Made by a program: the position numbers and the translations under genes
Part shown: in pieces, positions 33,831 to 42,449 of the stretch
How positions within the stretch are numbered: position 1 is the stretch's first letter
Layout: each line of letters opens with the position of its first letter
The notes under the pieces: generated by a model
The model's database searches: none
What the model was told of the DNA's origin: nothing
Seen by the model: only the letters and a program-made list of their open reading frames with translations
NCBI GenBank assembly: GCA_009917545.1
Contig: QZDW01000007.1
Span: 107,574 to 171,573, forward strand
Direction of reading: 5' to 3'
Length of the DNA: 64,000 nucleotides
Source of the DNA: a bacterium 1XD42-76
Lineage (GTDB): Bacteria > Bacillota > Clostridia > Lachnospirales > Lachnospiraceae

Positions 33831-34835
33831 CTATTTTTGTTCCGGATTCTGCGGCGGTATTTCCGCCCCGCTCCTGTCTGATATGTGCTTTTTGTATTCC
33901 GGCATATTTTCCGTACTTCTCACGATATAGACCGGACGGTCCTTAAGCTCCGCGAACAAAATCGCAATGTACTCGCCAATGATCCCCACAATGACAAACA
34001 GCATGGCAAACATGAACGAAAGCAACACGACGATCGTCGCATAGCCGCTGGGCGTACCGGATCTGGCCCAGGTAGAAATCGTGTAGATCATCACGATAAC
34101 ACCAAACAGTGCCACCACACATCCGGAATAGATCCCCAGCTTGAGCGGCAGATCAGAAAAGCAGAGAATCGTGTTGACAGAAAGCCGGAACAGACTTTTT
34201 AGGCTGTACTTACTCTCCCCGGCAAATCTGGCCCGTGCCTCATAAGGAATCACCGTTCTCTGAAAACCGATACTCTGTACATAGCCGCGCAGGAAACGAA
34301 CCTTTTCCCTGTAATCTTTTCTGAGCACATCGGCCGCCTCCCTGCTCACTGCAAAAAAGTCAGAAGCATTGGGCTCAAACTGCACCTCAGACATCCAGTT
34401 AATCAGGCGGTAAAAGGCCGCCGAGGCAATGTTTTTAACAAAGCCTGCCGTCTGATTCCTGGTACGCACCATACTGATGACCTCATAGCCCTCATCAAAG
34501 CGCCCGACAATCTGGGGAATACACTCCGGCGGATGCTGAAGATCGGCATCCATACAGATGATCCCATCCCCCTGTGCATAGTCGATTCCGGCAATCATAG
34601 CTGCCTCGTGACCGAAATTCCGGGAAAAATGAATGAGCTTCACATGCGGATCCTGCCCGGCAAGCTCGCGAAGAATGGAGAACGAGCCATCCTGGCTGCC
34701 ATCATTTACAAACAAAATCTCATGGTCCCAGGAGCCCGGAAGCCCTGTAAGCTGCTTTTTCGTCTCTGCATAGAACTCTTTTAACGACGCCTCTTCATTA
34801 TATACCGACACCACGACCGACAAAAATTTAGCCAT
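33831..34835 (-). CDS. Family 2 glycosyltransferase with C-terminal membrane helices
   Basis: This 334-residue protein has a GT-A domain (FLSVVVSVYNEEASLKEFY; the DxD-like CMDADLQHPPECIPQIV near residue 95) and two C-terminal helices (about 230-255 and 270-295). This is the architecture of enzymes that load sugars on a polyprenyl-phosphate carrier, like DPM1/ArnC/GtrB. It overlaps licD by eight bases and closes the surface-polymer operon. Sugar donor unknown. Confidence 0.9.
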   Translation of the reverse strand: MAKFLSVVVSVYNEEASLKEFYAETKKQLTGLPGSWDHEILFVNDGSQDGSFSILRELAGQDPHVKLIHFSRNFGHEAAMIAGIDYAQGDGIICMDADLQHPPECIPQIVGRFDEGYEVISMVRTRNQTAGFVKNIASAAFYRLINWMSEVQFEPNASDFFAVSREAADVLRKDYREKVRFLRGYVQSIGFQRTVIPYEARARFAGESKYSLKSLFRLSVNTILCFSDLPLKLGIYSGCVVALFGVIVMIYTISTWARSGTPSGYATIVVLLSFMFAMLFVIVGIIGEYIAILFAELKDRPVYIVRSTENMPEYKKHISDRSGAEIPPQNPEQK

Positions 34836-35682
34836 ATATTTTTATCTCCATATCCGAGTGCTCCGGTATTCTTTTTTCCTTCGGGGGCAACTTTCTGTAG
34901 TCCCCGTAGACCTGTTTCAGATAATGCTCCCAGCCGGACGGAATGTAAAAGCTCCGCCCTTCAAAGGACGCCTCGCACACCGTATCGTCCCAGGCCTTTT
35001 CCATTTCCACGTAGTAATAATCCGGGGCATATCCACTGTAAAAATATAAGTGTGTATTGCGCCTGGCATCCTTTTTACATAATGCACGCCAGAGCCGGTA
35101 TGTCACCGGGAACGGAATCAGCCTCCCGATGCCCGATAGCACAAAGACAAACAGCTTCATCATCCCCCTGTAATCGGAATAACAAATCCTGTAACGGTGT
35201 CCCAGTGCCAGACCATAGACGATACAGTGCAGAAGCTTTGTAAGGGGCTTTGCAATCCGTCCATCCGGCAGACTGTCCGCCACAAACAGGTCAACGCAGA
35301 GGCGGCTGATCTTATCGTCATAAAAGGCGGTTTTCTGCGAGTCCTCAAGCCTCTGGCTCCTGTCATAAATAATACGGGAGGCAAAGTCATAAAATGCCCT
35401 GCCGTCATGGTATTCATTTGGCTCCACAAACGTCATGCCCTCCGGAAGCTCCCTGCGGGCCACCTTTGCAAACATCTCGTAATTGCTTCTGGTAAACATC
35501 ACATCTGCATCATCGTCCCAAGGGATAAAGCCCTGATGGCGGACAGCTCCCAGAAGCGTACCCGAATCCAGAGCATATTTGATTTTATATTTGCGGCAGA
35601 TTCGGTCGATCTCCGACAGCATCTTGAGATTTGCCTCATGAACCTGCCTTAAATCGTATGCATCCTCTCTCTCAGTGCTCAC
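34828..35682 (-). CDS. LicD-family phosphotransferase
   Basis: This is a 284-residue nucleotidyltransferase-fold protein. The LicD signature is complete: YALDSGTLLGAVRHQGFIPW followed by DDDADVMF near residues 35-60. Family members transfer phosphocholine or other phospho-alcohols to surface polysaccharides. The start overlaps the rfbH stop by four bases and it lies in the rfb operon, so it likely decorates the same polymer. No choline uptake or kinase gene (licA-C) is in the window. Confidence 0.9.
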   Translation of the reverse strand: MSTEREDAYDLRQVHEANLKMLSEIDRICRKYKIKYALDSGTLLGAVRHQGFIPWDDDADVMFTRSNYEMFAKVARRELPEGMTFVEPNEYHDGRAFYDFASRIIYDRSQRLEDSQKTAFYDDKISRLCVDLFVADSLPDGRIAKPLTKLLHCIVYGLALGHRYRICYSDYRGMMKLFVFVLSGIGRLIPFPVTYRLWRALCKKDARRNTHLYFYSGYAPDYYYVEMEKAWDDTVCEASFEGRSFYIPSGWEHYLKQVYGDYRKLPPKEKRIPEHSDMEIKIYG

Positions 35683-37019
35683 TGTGCCAGCCCCTCTTGG
35701 ATCACCTTTGCCATATAGTCAATCTTTTCATCCGTCATGCCCGGATATACGCCTACCCAGAAGGTGTCTTTCATAATACGGTCTGTATTGGCAAGCTCTC
35801 CTGCCACACGGTAGCCGCTCCCGCATGCACGCATTTCGTCAAAGCAGGGATGCTTTGTCAGATTCCCTGCAAACAGCATTCTCGTCTGTACACCGCGGCT
35901 CTCCACATACTGTACGAGGCGGTTCCTATCCACACCTTCTTTGCAGGTAAGCAGGAAGCCGAACCAGCTGGGACGGGAATGTTCTGCTGCTTCCGGCAGA
36001 ATCAGCCTGTCCTCTGTCCCGGCAAGCGCCTGACGCAGGCGGTCAAAATTGTGGCGTCTCTTCTCAACAAAAGAGGGGAATTTCTCAATCTGTGCACAGC
36101 CGATTGCGGCCTGCATGTCTGTGGCCTTTAAGTTATAACCAAAATGGGAATATACGTATTTATGGTCGTATCCCAGAGGAAGTTCTCCATACTGTCTGTC
36201 AAAACGGTGCCCGCACAGATTGTCACATCCGGAAGGGCAGACGCAGTCGCGGCCCCAGTCGCGGAAGGAACGGATGATCTTATGCAGTAACGGATGATCC
36301 GTATACACAGCTCCGCCCTCACCCATCGTCATATGATGCGGCGGGTAAAAGCTTGAAGTCCCGATATCCCCAATCGTGCCTGTAAAGCGTTCGTTTCCAT
36401 CCAGAGTATACTTTGTCCCCAGCGCATCACAGTTGTCCTCAACGAGCCACAGCCCATGCCTGGTACAGAATTCCTTTACCGACTTCAAATCAAAGGGGTT
36501 TCCCAGCGTATGCGCCAGCATAACGGCTTTCGTCTTTTCTGAAAGCGCTGCCTCAAGCATGGATACGTCAATATTATACTGTGGAATCGTCACATCCACA
36601 AATACGGGAACCGCGCCGTACTGAACCGCCGGGGCCACTGTGGTCGGGAACCCGGCTGCTACTGTGATTATCTCATCCCCCCGTTTTATCCTGCGCTCTC
36701 CGAGAAGCGGGGAAGTCAGAGCCATAAAGGCGGCCAGATTGGCAGACGAACCGGAATTCACAAGAGAGCAATATTTCACCTGTAAATATTCTGCCAGCTT
36801 TTTCTCAAATTCATCCGTGTACCGGCCTGATGTGAGCCAGAACTCCAGCGCACTGTCTACCAGATTCACCATTTCCTCGTGTCCGTAAACACGGGACGCA
36901 TACGGAATGCGGTCCCCATCGTGAAACTCCGTTTTCTGATTATGAAACCGATCCGCATATTCTGTCACCAGAGCAAGGATCTGCTCTCTTGCCTGGGCCT
37001 CTGTCTTATTCTCAAACAT
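35679..37019 (-). CDS. rfbH: CDP-4-keto-6-deoxy-D-glucose-3-dehydrase (E1), RfbH
   Basis: This is a 446-residue PMP-dependent enzyme that removes the 3-hydroxyl from CDP-4-keto-6-deoxyglucose. The usual aminotransferase lysine is replaced by histidine in SSFYPPHHMTMGEGGAVYTD, which is diagnostic of this family. A cluster CVCPSGCDNLCG provides the 2Fe-2S cysteines. Other blocks are SGSSANLAAFMAL and VEDNCDALGTKY. ATG 37019 has AAGGAG nine bases upstream. Its reductase partner (E3/RfbI type) is not in the window. Confidence 0.93.
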   Translation of the reverse strand: MFENKTEAQAREQILALVTEYADRFHNQKTEFHDGDRIPYASRVYGHEEMVNLVDSALEFWLTSGRYTDEFEKKLAEYLQVKYCSLVNSGSSANLAAFMALTSPLLGERRIKRGDEIITVAAGFPTTVAPAVQYGAVPVFVDVTIPQYNIDVSMLEAALSEKTKAVMLAHTLGNPFDLKSVKEFCTRHGLWLVEDNCDALGTKYTLDGNERFTGTIGDIGTSSFYPPHHMTMGEGGAVYTDHPLLHKIIRSFRDWGRDCVCPSGCDNLCGHRFDRQYGELPLGYDHKYVYSHFGYNLKATDMQAAIGCAQIEKFPSFVEKRRHNFDRLRQALAGTEDRLILPEAAEHSRPSWFGFLLTCKEGVDRNRLVQYVESRGVQTRMLFAGNLTKHPCFDEMRACGSGYRVAGELANTDRIMKDTFWVGVYPGMTDEKIDYMAKVIQEGLAQ

Positions 37020-37097
37020 GTCGTCTGTCTCCTTCAAATCTATTTTTCAGCTGCTCTGCCAGATTCCTGTAATTGGCTTTTGCCACTGTTTACTCTC

Positions 37098-38171
37098 TCA
37101 CGGTCTCTTCTCCCGTCCAAACATCATGGCGATCTGGCGGTCCATCACTGCAGTTACGCTTTCTTTGCCACGGTACGCCTGATACCAAGCGACCGTCATC
37201 TCCATCGCCTGCCTCACATCAAAGGCAGGATGCCAGCCAAAGGTCTTTTTTAACTTGGAACAGTCGAGTTTCAGGAAATTCGCCTCATGCGGCCCACCGT
37301 CGCTCTGATCGCGCCAGCCGACGCCGTCCCCCCATATCTCACAGAACAGATCGACCAGCCCGCCTGTTGCCACGCAGTCTTTGTCGTCCGGACCGACATT
37401 ATAGTACCCGGCATAATCTCTATTCTCGTACTGCATTTTTGCCACCATCAAATATGCGGCCAAAGGCTCCAATACATGCTGGTACGGCCGCGTGGAGTGG
37501 GGATTCCTTACGATAATTTCCTGTCCGGCAAGAGCCGCACGCACGCAGTCCGGGATAATTCTGTCATTGGCAAAATCACCGCCGCCGATCACATTTCCGG
37601 CACGGCATGTGGAAACCGCACAGTTCCCATCTGTGAAAAATGCCCGGGAATAGCTGTGCGTGACAAGCTCTGAACAGGATTTGCTGTTCGAATACGGGTC
37701 GTATCCGTCCAGTCGGTCATTTTCCCGGTAGCCATACTCCCATTCCATATTTTCGTAAACCTTATCGGTCGTTACATTGAGAAAGGAACGCACACAGGGA
37801 AACAGACGGGTACACTCCAGTATGTTCACCGTCCCCATAATATTGGTCTCAAAGGTATATACCGGATCCTTATAGGAATCACGAACGATCGGCTGCGCAG
37901 CCAGATGAAGTACGATCTGGGGGTGGAACTCCCGAAAGACTTCTTTCAGCCGTTCCAGCTGTCTGACATCACCGATCACAGAGGTCATTTTCCCGTCAAG
38001 CCCGGCCATATGGTACAGGGCCGGATTGGTCGGCGGTTCCAGAGAATAGCCTGTCACCTCAGCCCCGGCATTAACCAGAATACGGCATAACCAGGTTCCC
38101 TTAAAGCCGGTATGTCCTGTCACCAGTACCTTTTTTCCACGGTAAAATTCAAAAATCTCTTTTAAATCCAT
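37098..38171 (-). CDS. rfbG: CDP-glucose 4,6-dehydratase, RfbG
   Basis: This 357-residue SDR enzyme converts CDP-glucose to CDP-4-keto-6-deoxyglucose. The NAD-binding start is KKVLVTGHTGFKGTWLCRIL and the catalytic Tyr/Lys is in YDPYSNSKSCSELV. LHLAAQPIVRDSYKDP and CRAGNVIGGGDFANDRIIPD are conserved family blocks. GGAG before ATG 38171 sets the start, 14 bases after the rfbF stop. The longer frame upstream overlaps rfbF in another phase and is a shadow. Confidence 0.95.
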   Translation of the reverse strand: MDLKEIFEFYRGKKVLVTGHTGFKGTWLCRILVNAGAEVTGYSLEPPTNPALYHMAGLDGKMTSVIGDVRQLERLKEVFREFHPQIVLHLAAQPIVRDSYKDPVYTFETNIMGTVNILECTRLFPCVRSFLNVTTDKVYENMEWEYGYRENDRLDGYDPYSNSKSCSELVTHSYSRAFFTDGNCAVSTCRAGNVIGGGDFANDRIIPDCVRAALAGQEIIVRNPHSTRPYQHVLEPLAAYLMVAKMQYENRDYAGYYNVGPDDKDCVATGGLVDLFCEIWGDGVGWRDQSDGGPHEANFLKLDCSKLKKTFGWHPAFDVRQAMEMTVAWYQAYRGKESVTAVMDRQIAMMFGREKRP

Positions 38172-38185
38172 AGTCCACTCCACAT

Positions 38186-38959
38186 TTAATCCCATATTTT
38201 CCAGGGGGCTTTCTGCGACTGCCAGAGCGTTTCCAGCTGTTCCTTCTCCCTCTGGGTATCCATACATTTCCAGAATCCCTCGTGGCGGTAAGCCATAAGC
38301 TGGCCTTCCCTGGCAAGCCTGCGTAAAGGCGCCTGCTCGAACACCGTGGAATCTCCTTCCAGATAATCAAAGATACCCGGGTTCATCACCATAAAGCCGC
38401 CGTTAATGAGGCCGCTGTCCTCGTCATTTTTCTCACGAAATTCATTAATTTTCCCGGTTTCATCCAGATCCAGCACACCGAAGCGCTGCCCGATATTCAC
38501 CGCCGTAATGGTGGCAGTCTTTCCGTGATTCCTGTGAAAAGCCTCCAGGGCCCGCAGATCAATATCAGCCAGGCCGTCTCCGTAAGTCAGCATAAACGGC
38601 TCGTCCCCCACATAGCTGCGGATTCTCCTGACACGTCCGCCTGTCATGGTGTTAAGCCCTGTGTCAATCAGTGTCACCTTCCAGGGCTCAGAATAATTAT
38701 TATGCACCTTCATACTGTTATTTGCAAGATCGAATGTGACATCAGAGGTGTGAAGGAAATAATCTGCGAAAAATTCCTTTACCACATACTGCTTGTAGCC
38801 GAGACAGATCACAAATTCATTATATCCAAACTGGGAGTAGTATTTCATGATATGCCACAAAATCGGCTTTTCCCCGATCTCAATCATTGGTTTCGGTTTC
38901 AGATGGCTCTCCTCGCTGATTCGCGTGCCAAACCCACCTGCCAGAATTACAACTTTCAT
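38186..38959 (-). CDS. rfbF: Glucose-1-phosphate cytidylyltransferase, RfbF
   Basis: This 257-residue enzyme makes CDP-glucose from CTP and glucose-1-phosphate. It shows the nucleotidyl-transfer loop VVILAGGFGTRISEESHLKP and KPMIEIGEKPILWHIM, with DGLADIDL as the metal-binding Asp near residue 129. It is the first enzyme of the CDP-deoxysugar route. With rfbG and rfbH it gives CDP-4-keto-3,6-dideoxyglucose if a reductase is supplied. Confidence 0.95.
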   Translation of the reverse strand: MKVVILAGGFGTRISEESHLKPKPMIEIGEKPILWHIMKYYSQFGYNEFVICLGYKQYVVKEFFADYFLHTSDVTFDLANNSMKVHNNYSEPWKVTLIDTGLNTMTGGRVRRIRSYVGDEPFMLTYGDGLADIDLRALEAFHRNHGKTATITAVNIGQRFGVLDLDETGKINEFREKNDEDSGLINGGFMVMNPGIFDYLEGDSTVFEQAPLRRLAREGQLMAYRHEGFWKCMDTQREKEQLETLWQSQKAPWKIWD

Positions 38960-39029
38960 CCTTTATCTCCTGTTCCTTCCTGTTTCTGTTTTCTATTTTC
39001 TAAATCCCCATACGCCCCAGATGCCCCCT

Positions 39030-40505
39030 TCACGGCGTCGGGCTTTTACTATTATCTCCAAAAATGTTCCAGCCGTTCTCTTTCAAAATCGTCAGAGCCT
39101 CGCGTATCCCATCCTTTCTGTATTCCAGGGCCGCTTTTAACGTGTCGTCTGTCTCATTCTCAAAATTCAGCACAATTTCCTTTACTTCCATCTCATTGTG
39201 GTATTTTCTGTGCTTTCCGAAAGAAAATTCTTCGGCTGTCGTCAGAAGGTTCCCCGCAAGAAGCACACCCGCTGCCGTCACAGCCATCACCCGTACCGCA
39301 CGCGGACAATGGGTGTTGTTGTCTTTGCTTTGTTTCCACACCAGCGCAAAGGTCAGAAGAATCCCCAGAATGCCCACCTGATATTGGAGCGCATAGCGGG
39401 AGCTCATACCGTAGCTGTCATTCGGCATAAAAATCCAGCGGCTTGCCAGCACAAGCAGATGGTTCATACCGCCGCCGGCCAAAAGCATCAGAGGAAGTAT
39501 GGTTTTTTCTGCCAGCCCATAGCGGAAATTCATCCACAACGCCAGAACATAGCTTCCCAGCACCAAAAGCCCTGCCAGGCACCATACCATATCCGGAACC
39601 TGCGACATGCGCCTGTGAATCAATTCTACTCCAAAAATCATGGATGCGAAAGACTTGAGGAAAAATTTAAGGAAAAATTCCGGCTGTTGTCCAAGCGCCG
39701 TCATAAGCGGAATCTCGACAGCTCCGGAATGCTCGTATACCGCCTGGGAATCACTCCACATATAGGCAATCAGCGGCCAGACGGTACAGAAAATGATGCC
39801 TGCTGCCTGCATATTGGAAATTCTGCCCTTTTCCGGCCGATTGAAAGCGCGGCCCTTTTCCGGTCTTGCCCCGGCCTGCCCGGATATGCGGCGTACCAGC
39901 AGGCGTTTTCCTGCTATGACAAATAGCGCGGCCAGAATCAATGTCATGGAGTAAATCGCGCAGTAGGGGCCAGCGACGCCAATCGTAATTACGGCCGGCA
40001 GAAAGAAGAGCCTGCGCATATCTCCTTTTTTTCCTCTCCCACTGTACACGCGGTCAAATACCAGGTAATTATAAAAAAAGCATGCAAACGCCAGAAAATG
40101 CGCCCAGCCGGTTCCGTTATAGAGCATCTCCCATTTATTGAGGCTGAACATTACCAGCATCATTACGGTATACCAGCCCATTCCAAGGGAATGCCGTCTG
40201 GCATAGCTCCCGATGCAAAGCGCTGAGAGCCCGAATCCCAGCACTCCAAGCAGCCGGTCGAACATCACGCTATAGCCGAACCATGTTACATTGACCGCCC
40301 GCTCCAGATAATTGACAGGAATCCTTGTGAGAAGATCCGGCACAAAAAACTTCTCCGGATTCCATACGTCCGGCAGGTACGATTGAATCAGTCTGATATA
40401 GTCCGAATATACCATGTCGATTGACGCCGTGTAAAGATACAGCAGATAAAACAGACTTCCCAAAACCGGGAGTCCGAGATACATATACTTTCCTGAGCGC
40501 TCCAT
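39030..40505 (-). CDS. Polytopic membrane protein, GT-C-like, of the surface polymer locus
   Basis: This 491-residue protein has about 11-12 helices. The first external loop holds an Asp pair-like element (ASIDMVYSDYIRLIQ) and FFVPDLLTRIPVNYLERAV, resembling GT-C transferases. An Arg/Lys-rich cytosolic insertion lies near residue 215 (SGQAGARPEKGRAFNRPEKG). The C-terminal tail is soluble (ENETDDTLKAALEYRKDGI). No known family member was recognised. The context suggests a polyprenyl-linked glycosyltransferase or polymerase. Confidence 0.7.
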   Translation of the reverse strand: MERSGKYMYLGLPVLGSLFYLLYLYTASIDMVYSDYIRLIQSYLPDVWNPEKFFVPDLLTRIPVNYLERAVNVTWFGYSVMFDRLLGVLGFGLSALCIGSYARRHSLGMGWYTVMMLVMFSLNKWEMLYNGTGWAHFLAFACFFYNYLVFDRVYSGRGKKGDMRRLFFLPAVITIGVAGPYCAIYSMTLILAALFVIAGKRLLVRRISGQAGARPEKGRAFNRPEKGRISNMQAAGIIFCTVWPLIAYMWSDSQAVYEHSGAVEIPLMTALGQQPEFFLKFFLKSFASMIFGVELIHRRMSQVPDMVWCLAGLLVLGSYVLALWMNFRYGLAEKTILPLMLLAGGGMNHLLVLASRWIFMPNDSYGMSSRYALQYQVGILGILLTFALVWKQSKDNNTHCPRAVRVMAVTAAGVLLAGNLLTTAEEFSFGKHRKYHNEMEVKEIVLNFENETDDTLKAALEYRKDGIREALTILKENGWNIFGDNSKSPTP

Positions 40506-40574
40506 CTGTCGCCTCCATGTGGAATCGTTTCGTCTTTCGCCTTCACCTGGCAGAGATGCTCATCCGGAGCAATT

Positions 40575-42326
40575 TTATGATTCAGACTGTCCGGAGGCTG
40601 CGGACACCTTCTGCTGTCCCTTTTTCTGTCCCTGACCCTTGCGGGAGCCCCGTCTGCGTCTCTTCCTGACAGACGTTTTCTCTGCCGTCACTGGCTCCTG
40701 CTTCCCCTCTGCTTTTTTCGGCTGTCCGGACATTTTTTCGCTTTCGTCCTGTCCCGTTTTCTTCTTGCTGACAGTTCCCGGCTGTGGTTCCTTTGAGGCC
40801 TTCGGCTGCTCCTTTGCCTTTGTTTCCGATTCCGTTGGTATCTTTTTTACGCTTTTGCCTCTTTTTCTCTTCTTATTTTTTTTGCTCTTCTCCGCCTGCC
40901 CGCCAGATTCCCTGTCCTGTTCGGGCTGCACGTCCCTGCCCTTTCCTGTTTCAGGCTTCTTGTCCCTGCCTTTTTCCGTTTCAGGCTTCTTGTGCCTCTT
41001 CTGCCCTCCTGCCTTTGAGGGCTGTTCCTGTTTTCCTGAATTTTCTGTCGCTCCCGGCTGTTCCTGTTTTCCCGATTCTCTTTCTGGTTTAAGCGGTTTC
41101 TGATTTCCTGAATCCTGTAGCAATTTTGGCTGTTCCGGCTTTTCTGAACTTCCTGGCATCCCGGGCTGCTCCTGACGCTTTCGTTTTTCTGCCCTTTTCT
41201 TCTGTTGTCCTGATTCCGGCAGCATTCCCGGCTCCAATACTTCCTGTTGCTTCAGCGGTTGACTGATTTTCGTTTTTTTCCGCTGGTCTTGCTGGTTTGA
41301 CTGCTTCCCGACTGCAACTTCCTGTTGTTTCGACTGTATTTCGGTTCCCGGCTGTTTCTCCTGTAAGGGCAGCATTTCGATCTCTGGTCGTTCTTGCCGT
41401 TTGAGCTGCTTTCCAGATTCCCCTGGTTTCGTCTGCTTTCCGTGCTCCGGCATTTTCTGCTGGCTCTGCTGTTTTTCGGATATCAATATTTTTTGTTGTT
41501 CTGGCTGCTTTCCAGCTGCAGACGATTTTAGCTGTTTTAATTGTTTTCCAGGCTCAGGCGTTTGGGACTGCTTTGACTGTTTTTCAGGCTCAGGCCCTCC
41601 GGCCCGCTTTCCGGATTCTGACGTTTTTTTCTTTTGGGGCTGTGCTCCGGCTTCCGGCGGCGTTCCCTTTTTTACCGGCTGGCCTGCCCCGGCCTTCGCC
41701 CCGTTCTGCCTGCCGTTTCCTTCCGCCTGCGGCGTGGATTTTTTTTTCTTCCGGGGAATATTCTGTGCCTCGTCCGTTTGCGTTCTTCTGGCCGCCCTCG
41801 GGCGTCTTGCCAGTTTGGGCGGTTCCTCCGTAACTACTTTCAGAATATCCTCAAGATACGTATACTGGTTCCAGGCCTCATCCTTGGCCGAGAAATTTTC
41901 ATGAACCGCTTTATTCCCGATAATCCGTATCTGATTCAATTCCCATTTTGCCACCCGGTCCAGGTAGCCTTTTTCATCCAGATACCAGCAGAATTGCTGA
42001 TTTGTCATGACACGCTGCCTGCGGCGCCCACGATTCATTTTCCCATTCATGGGTTCACCGCGCACATTGACAGCCTGTGCTGTATTGTCGATCTCGATGC
42101 CATGATATTCGGCCGCCAGCTTTAAAAGTAACTCAAGATTCTGGCGTCCCTTTACCATAGCCGCGTTATATTCTCCCCTGCGGAGCCATTGTTTCTCCTT
42201 TTTCATTTCATGCCTTACCGGGTTTAAATAAACGACCCGCTTCAGCTTAACCCAGAGAAACCCGCCCGCCCCGGCCACTGCCAGGGCGACTATGCTCCAG
42301 AGGACCATATTAAGTTGTCCTTCCAT
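40575..42326 (-). CDS. DUF4145 (HEPN-like) membrane protein with long repetitive charged tail
   Basis: This is a 583-residue protein. It has an N-terminal helix (LWSIVALAVAGAGGFLWV) and a DUF4145-like domain at about 35-165 (YNAAMVKGRQNLELLLKLAA and NQIRIIGNKAVHENFSAKDE, with the Rx(7)H pattern of HEPN-type folds). The tail of about 400 residues, from near 180 to the end, is almost entirely Lys, Gln, Glu, Pro, Ser and Gly, with loose repeats such as ESGKQEQPG, EPGKQLKQLK and ETGKGRD. Such tails are disordered. GAGGAG is placed before the ATG. It lies between two membrane glycosyltransferase-like genes, an unusual site for a HEPN protein. Confidence 0.75.
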   Translation of the reverse strand: MEGQLNMVLWSIVALAVAGAGGFLWVKLKRVVYLNPVRHEMKKEKQWLRRGEYNAAMVKGRQNLELLLKLAAEYHGIEIDNTAQAVNVRGEPMNGKMNRGRRRQRVMTNQQFCWYLDEKGYLDRVAKWELNQIRIIGNKAVHENFSAKDEAWNQYTYLEDILKVVTEEPPKLARRPRAARRTQTDEAQNIPRKKKKSTPQAEGNGRQNGAKAGAGQPVKKGTPPEAGAQPQKKKTSESGKRAGGPEPEKQSKQSQTPEPGKQLKQLKSSAAGKQPEQQKILISEKQQSQQKMPEHGKQTKPGESGKQLKRQERPEIEMLPLQEKQPGTEIQSKQQEVAVGKQSNQQDQRKKTKISQPLKQQEVLEPGMLPESGQQKKRAEKRKRQEQPGMPGSSEKPEQPKLLQDSGNQKPLKPERESGKQEQPGATENSGKQEQPSKAGGQKRHKKPETEKGRDKKPETGKGRDVQPEQDRESGGQAEKSKKNKKRKRGKSVKKIPTESETKAKEQPKASKEPQPGTVSKKKTGQDESEKMSGQPKKAEGKQEPVTAEKTSVRKRRRRGSRKGQGQKKGQQKVSAASGQSES

Positions 42327-42357
42327 CTATATTCTCCTCTTCATTTACCTTATACCC

Positions 42358-42447
42358 TATCGCCGGCAGGCGATCTCTGTCCAGGGATTCCCAATACGCC
42401 TTAACTCTGTTCCGATTGATGGTTTCTTTACCGGCGGGCGCATGACA
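42358..42447 (+). repeat. Diverged copy of the ~102-base dispersed element
   Basis: The inner hairpin TATCGCCGGCAGGCGAT and the core CCAGGGATTCCCAATACGCC are recognisable, and the end has GGCGGGCGC. The arms have diverged. It fills the gap between the DUF4145 gene and the following membrane protein gene, directly abutting the stop at 42450. Confidence 0.55.
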
Positions 42448-42449
42448 GC

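Noticed and set aside
41401..41904. Long plus-strand frame opposite the DUF4145 gene
   Set aside because: It is rich in Cys, Phe and Pro because it mirrors the Lys/Gln/Glu-rich tail on the other strand. There is no ribosome site.
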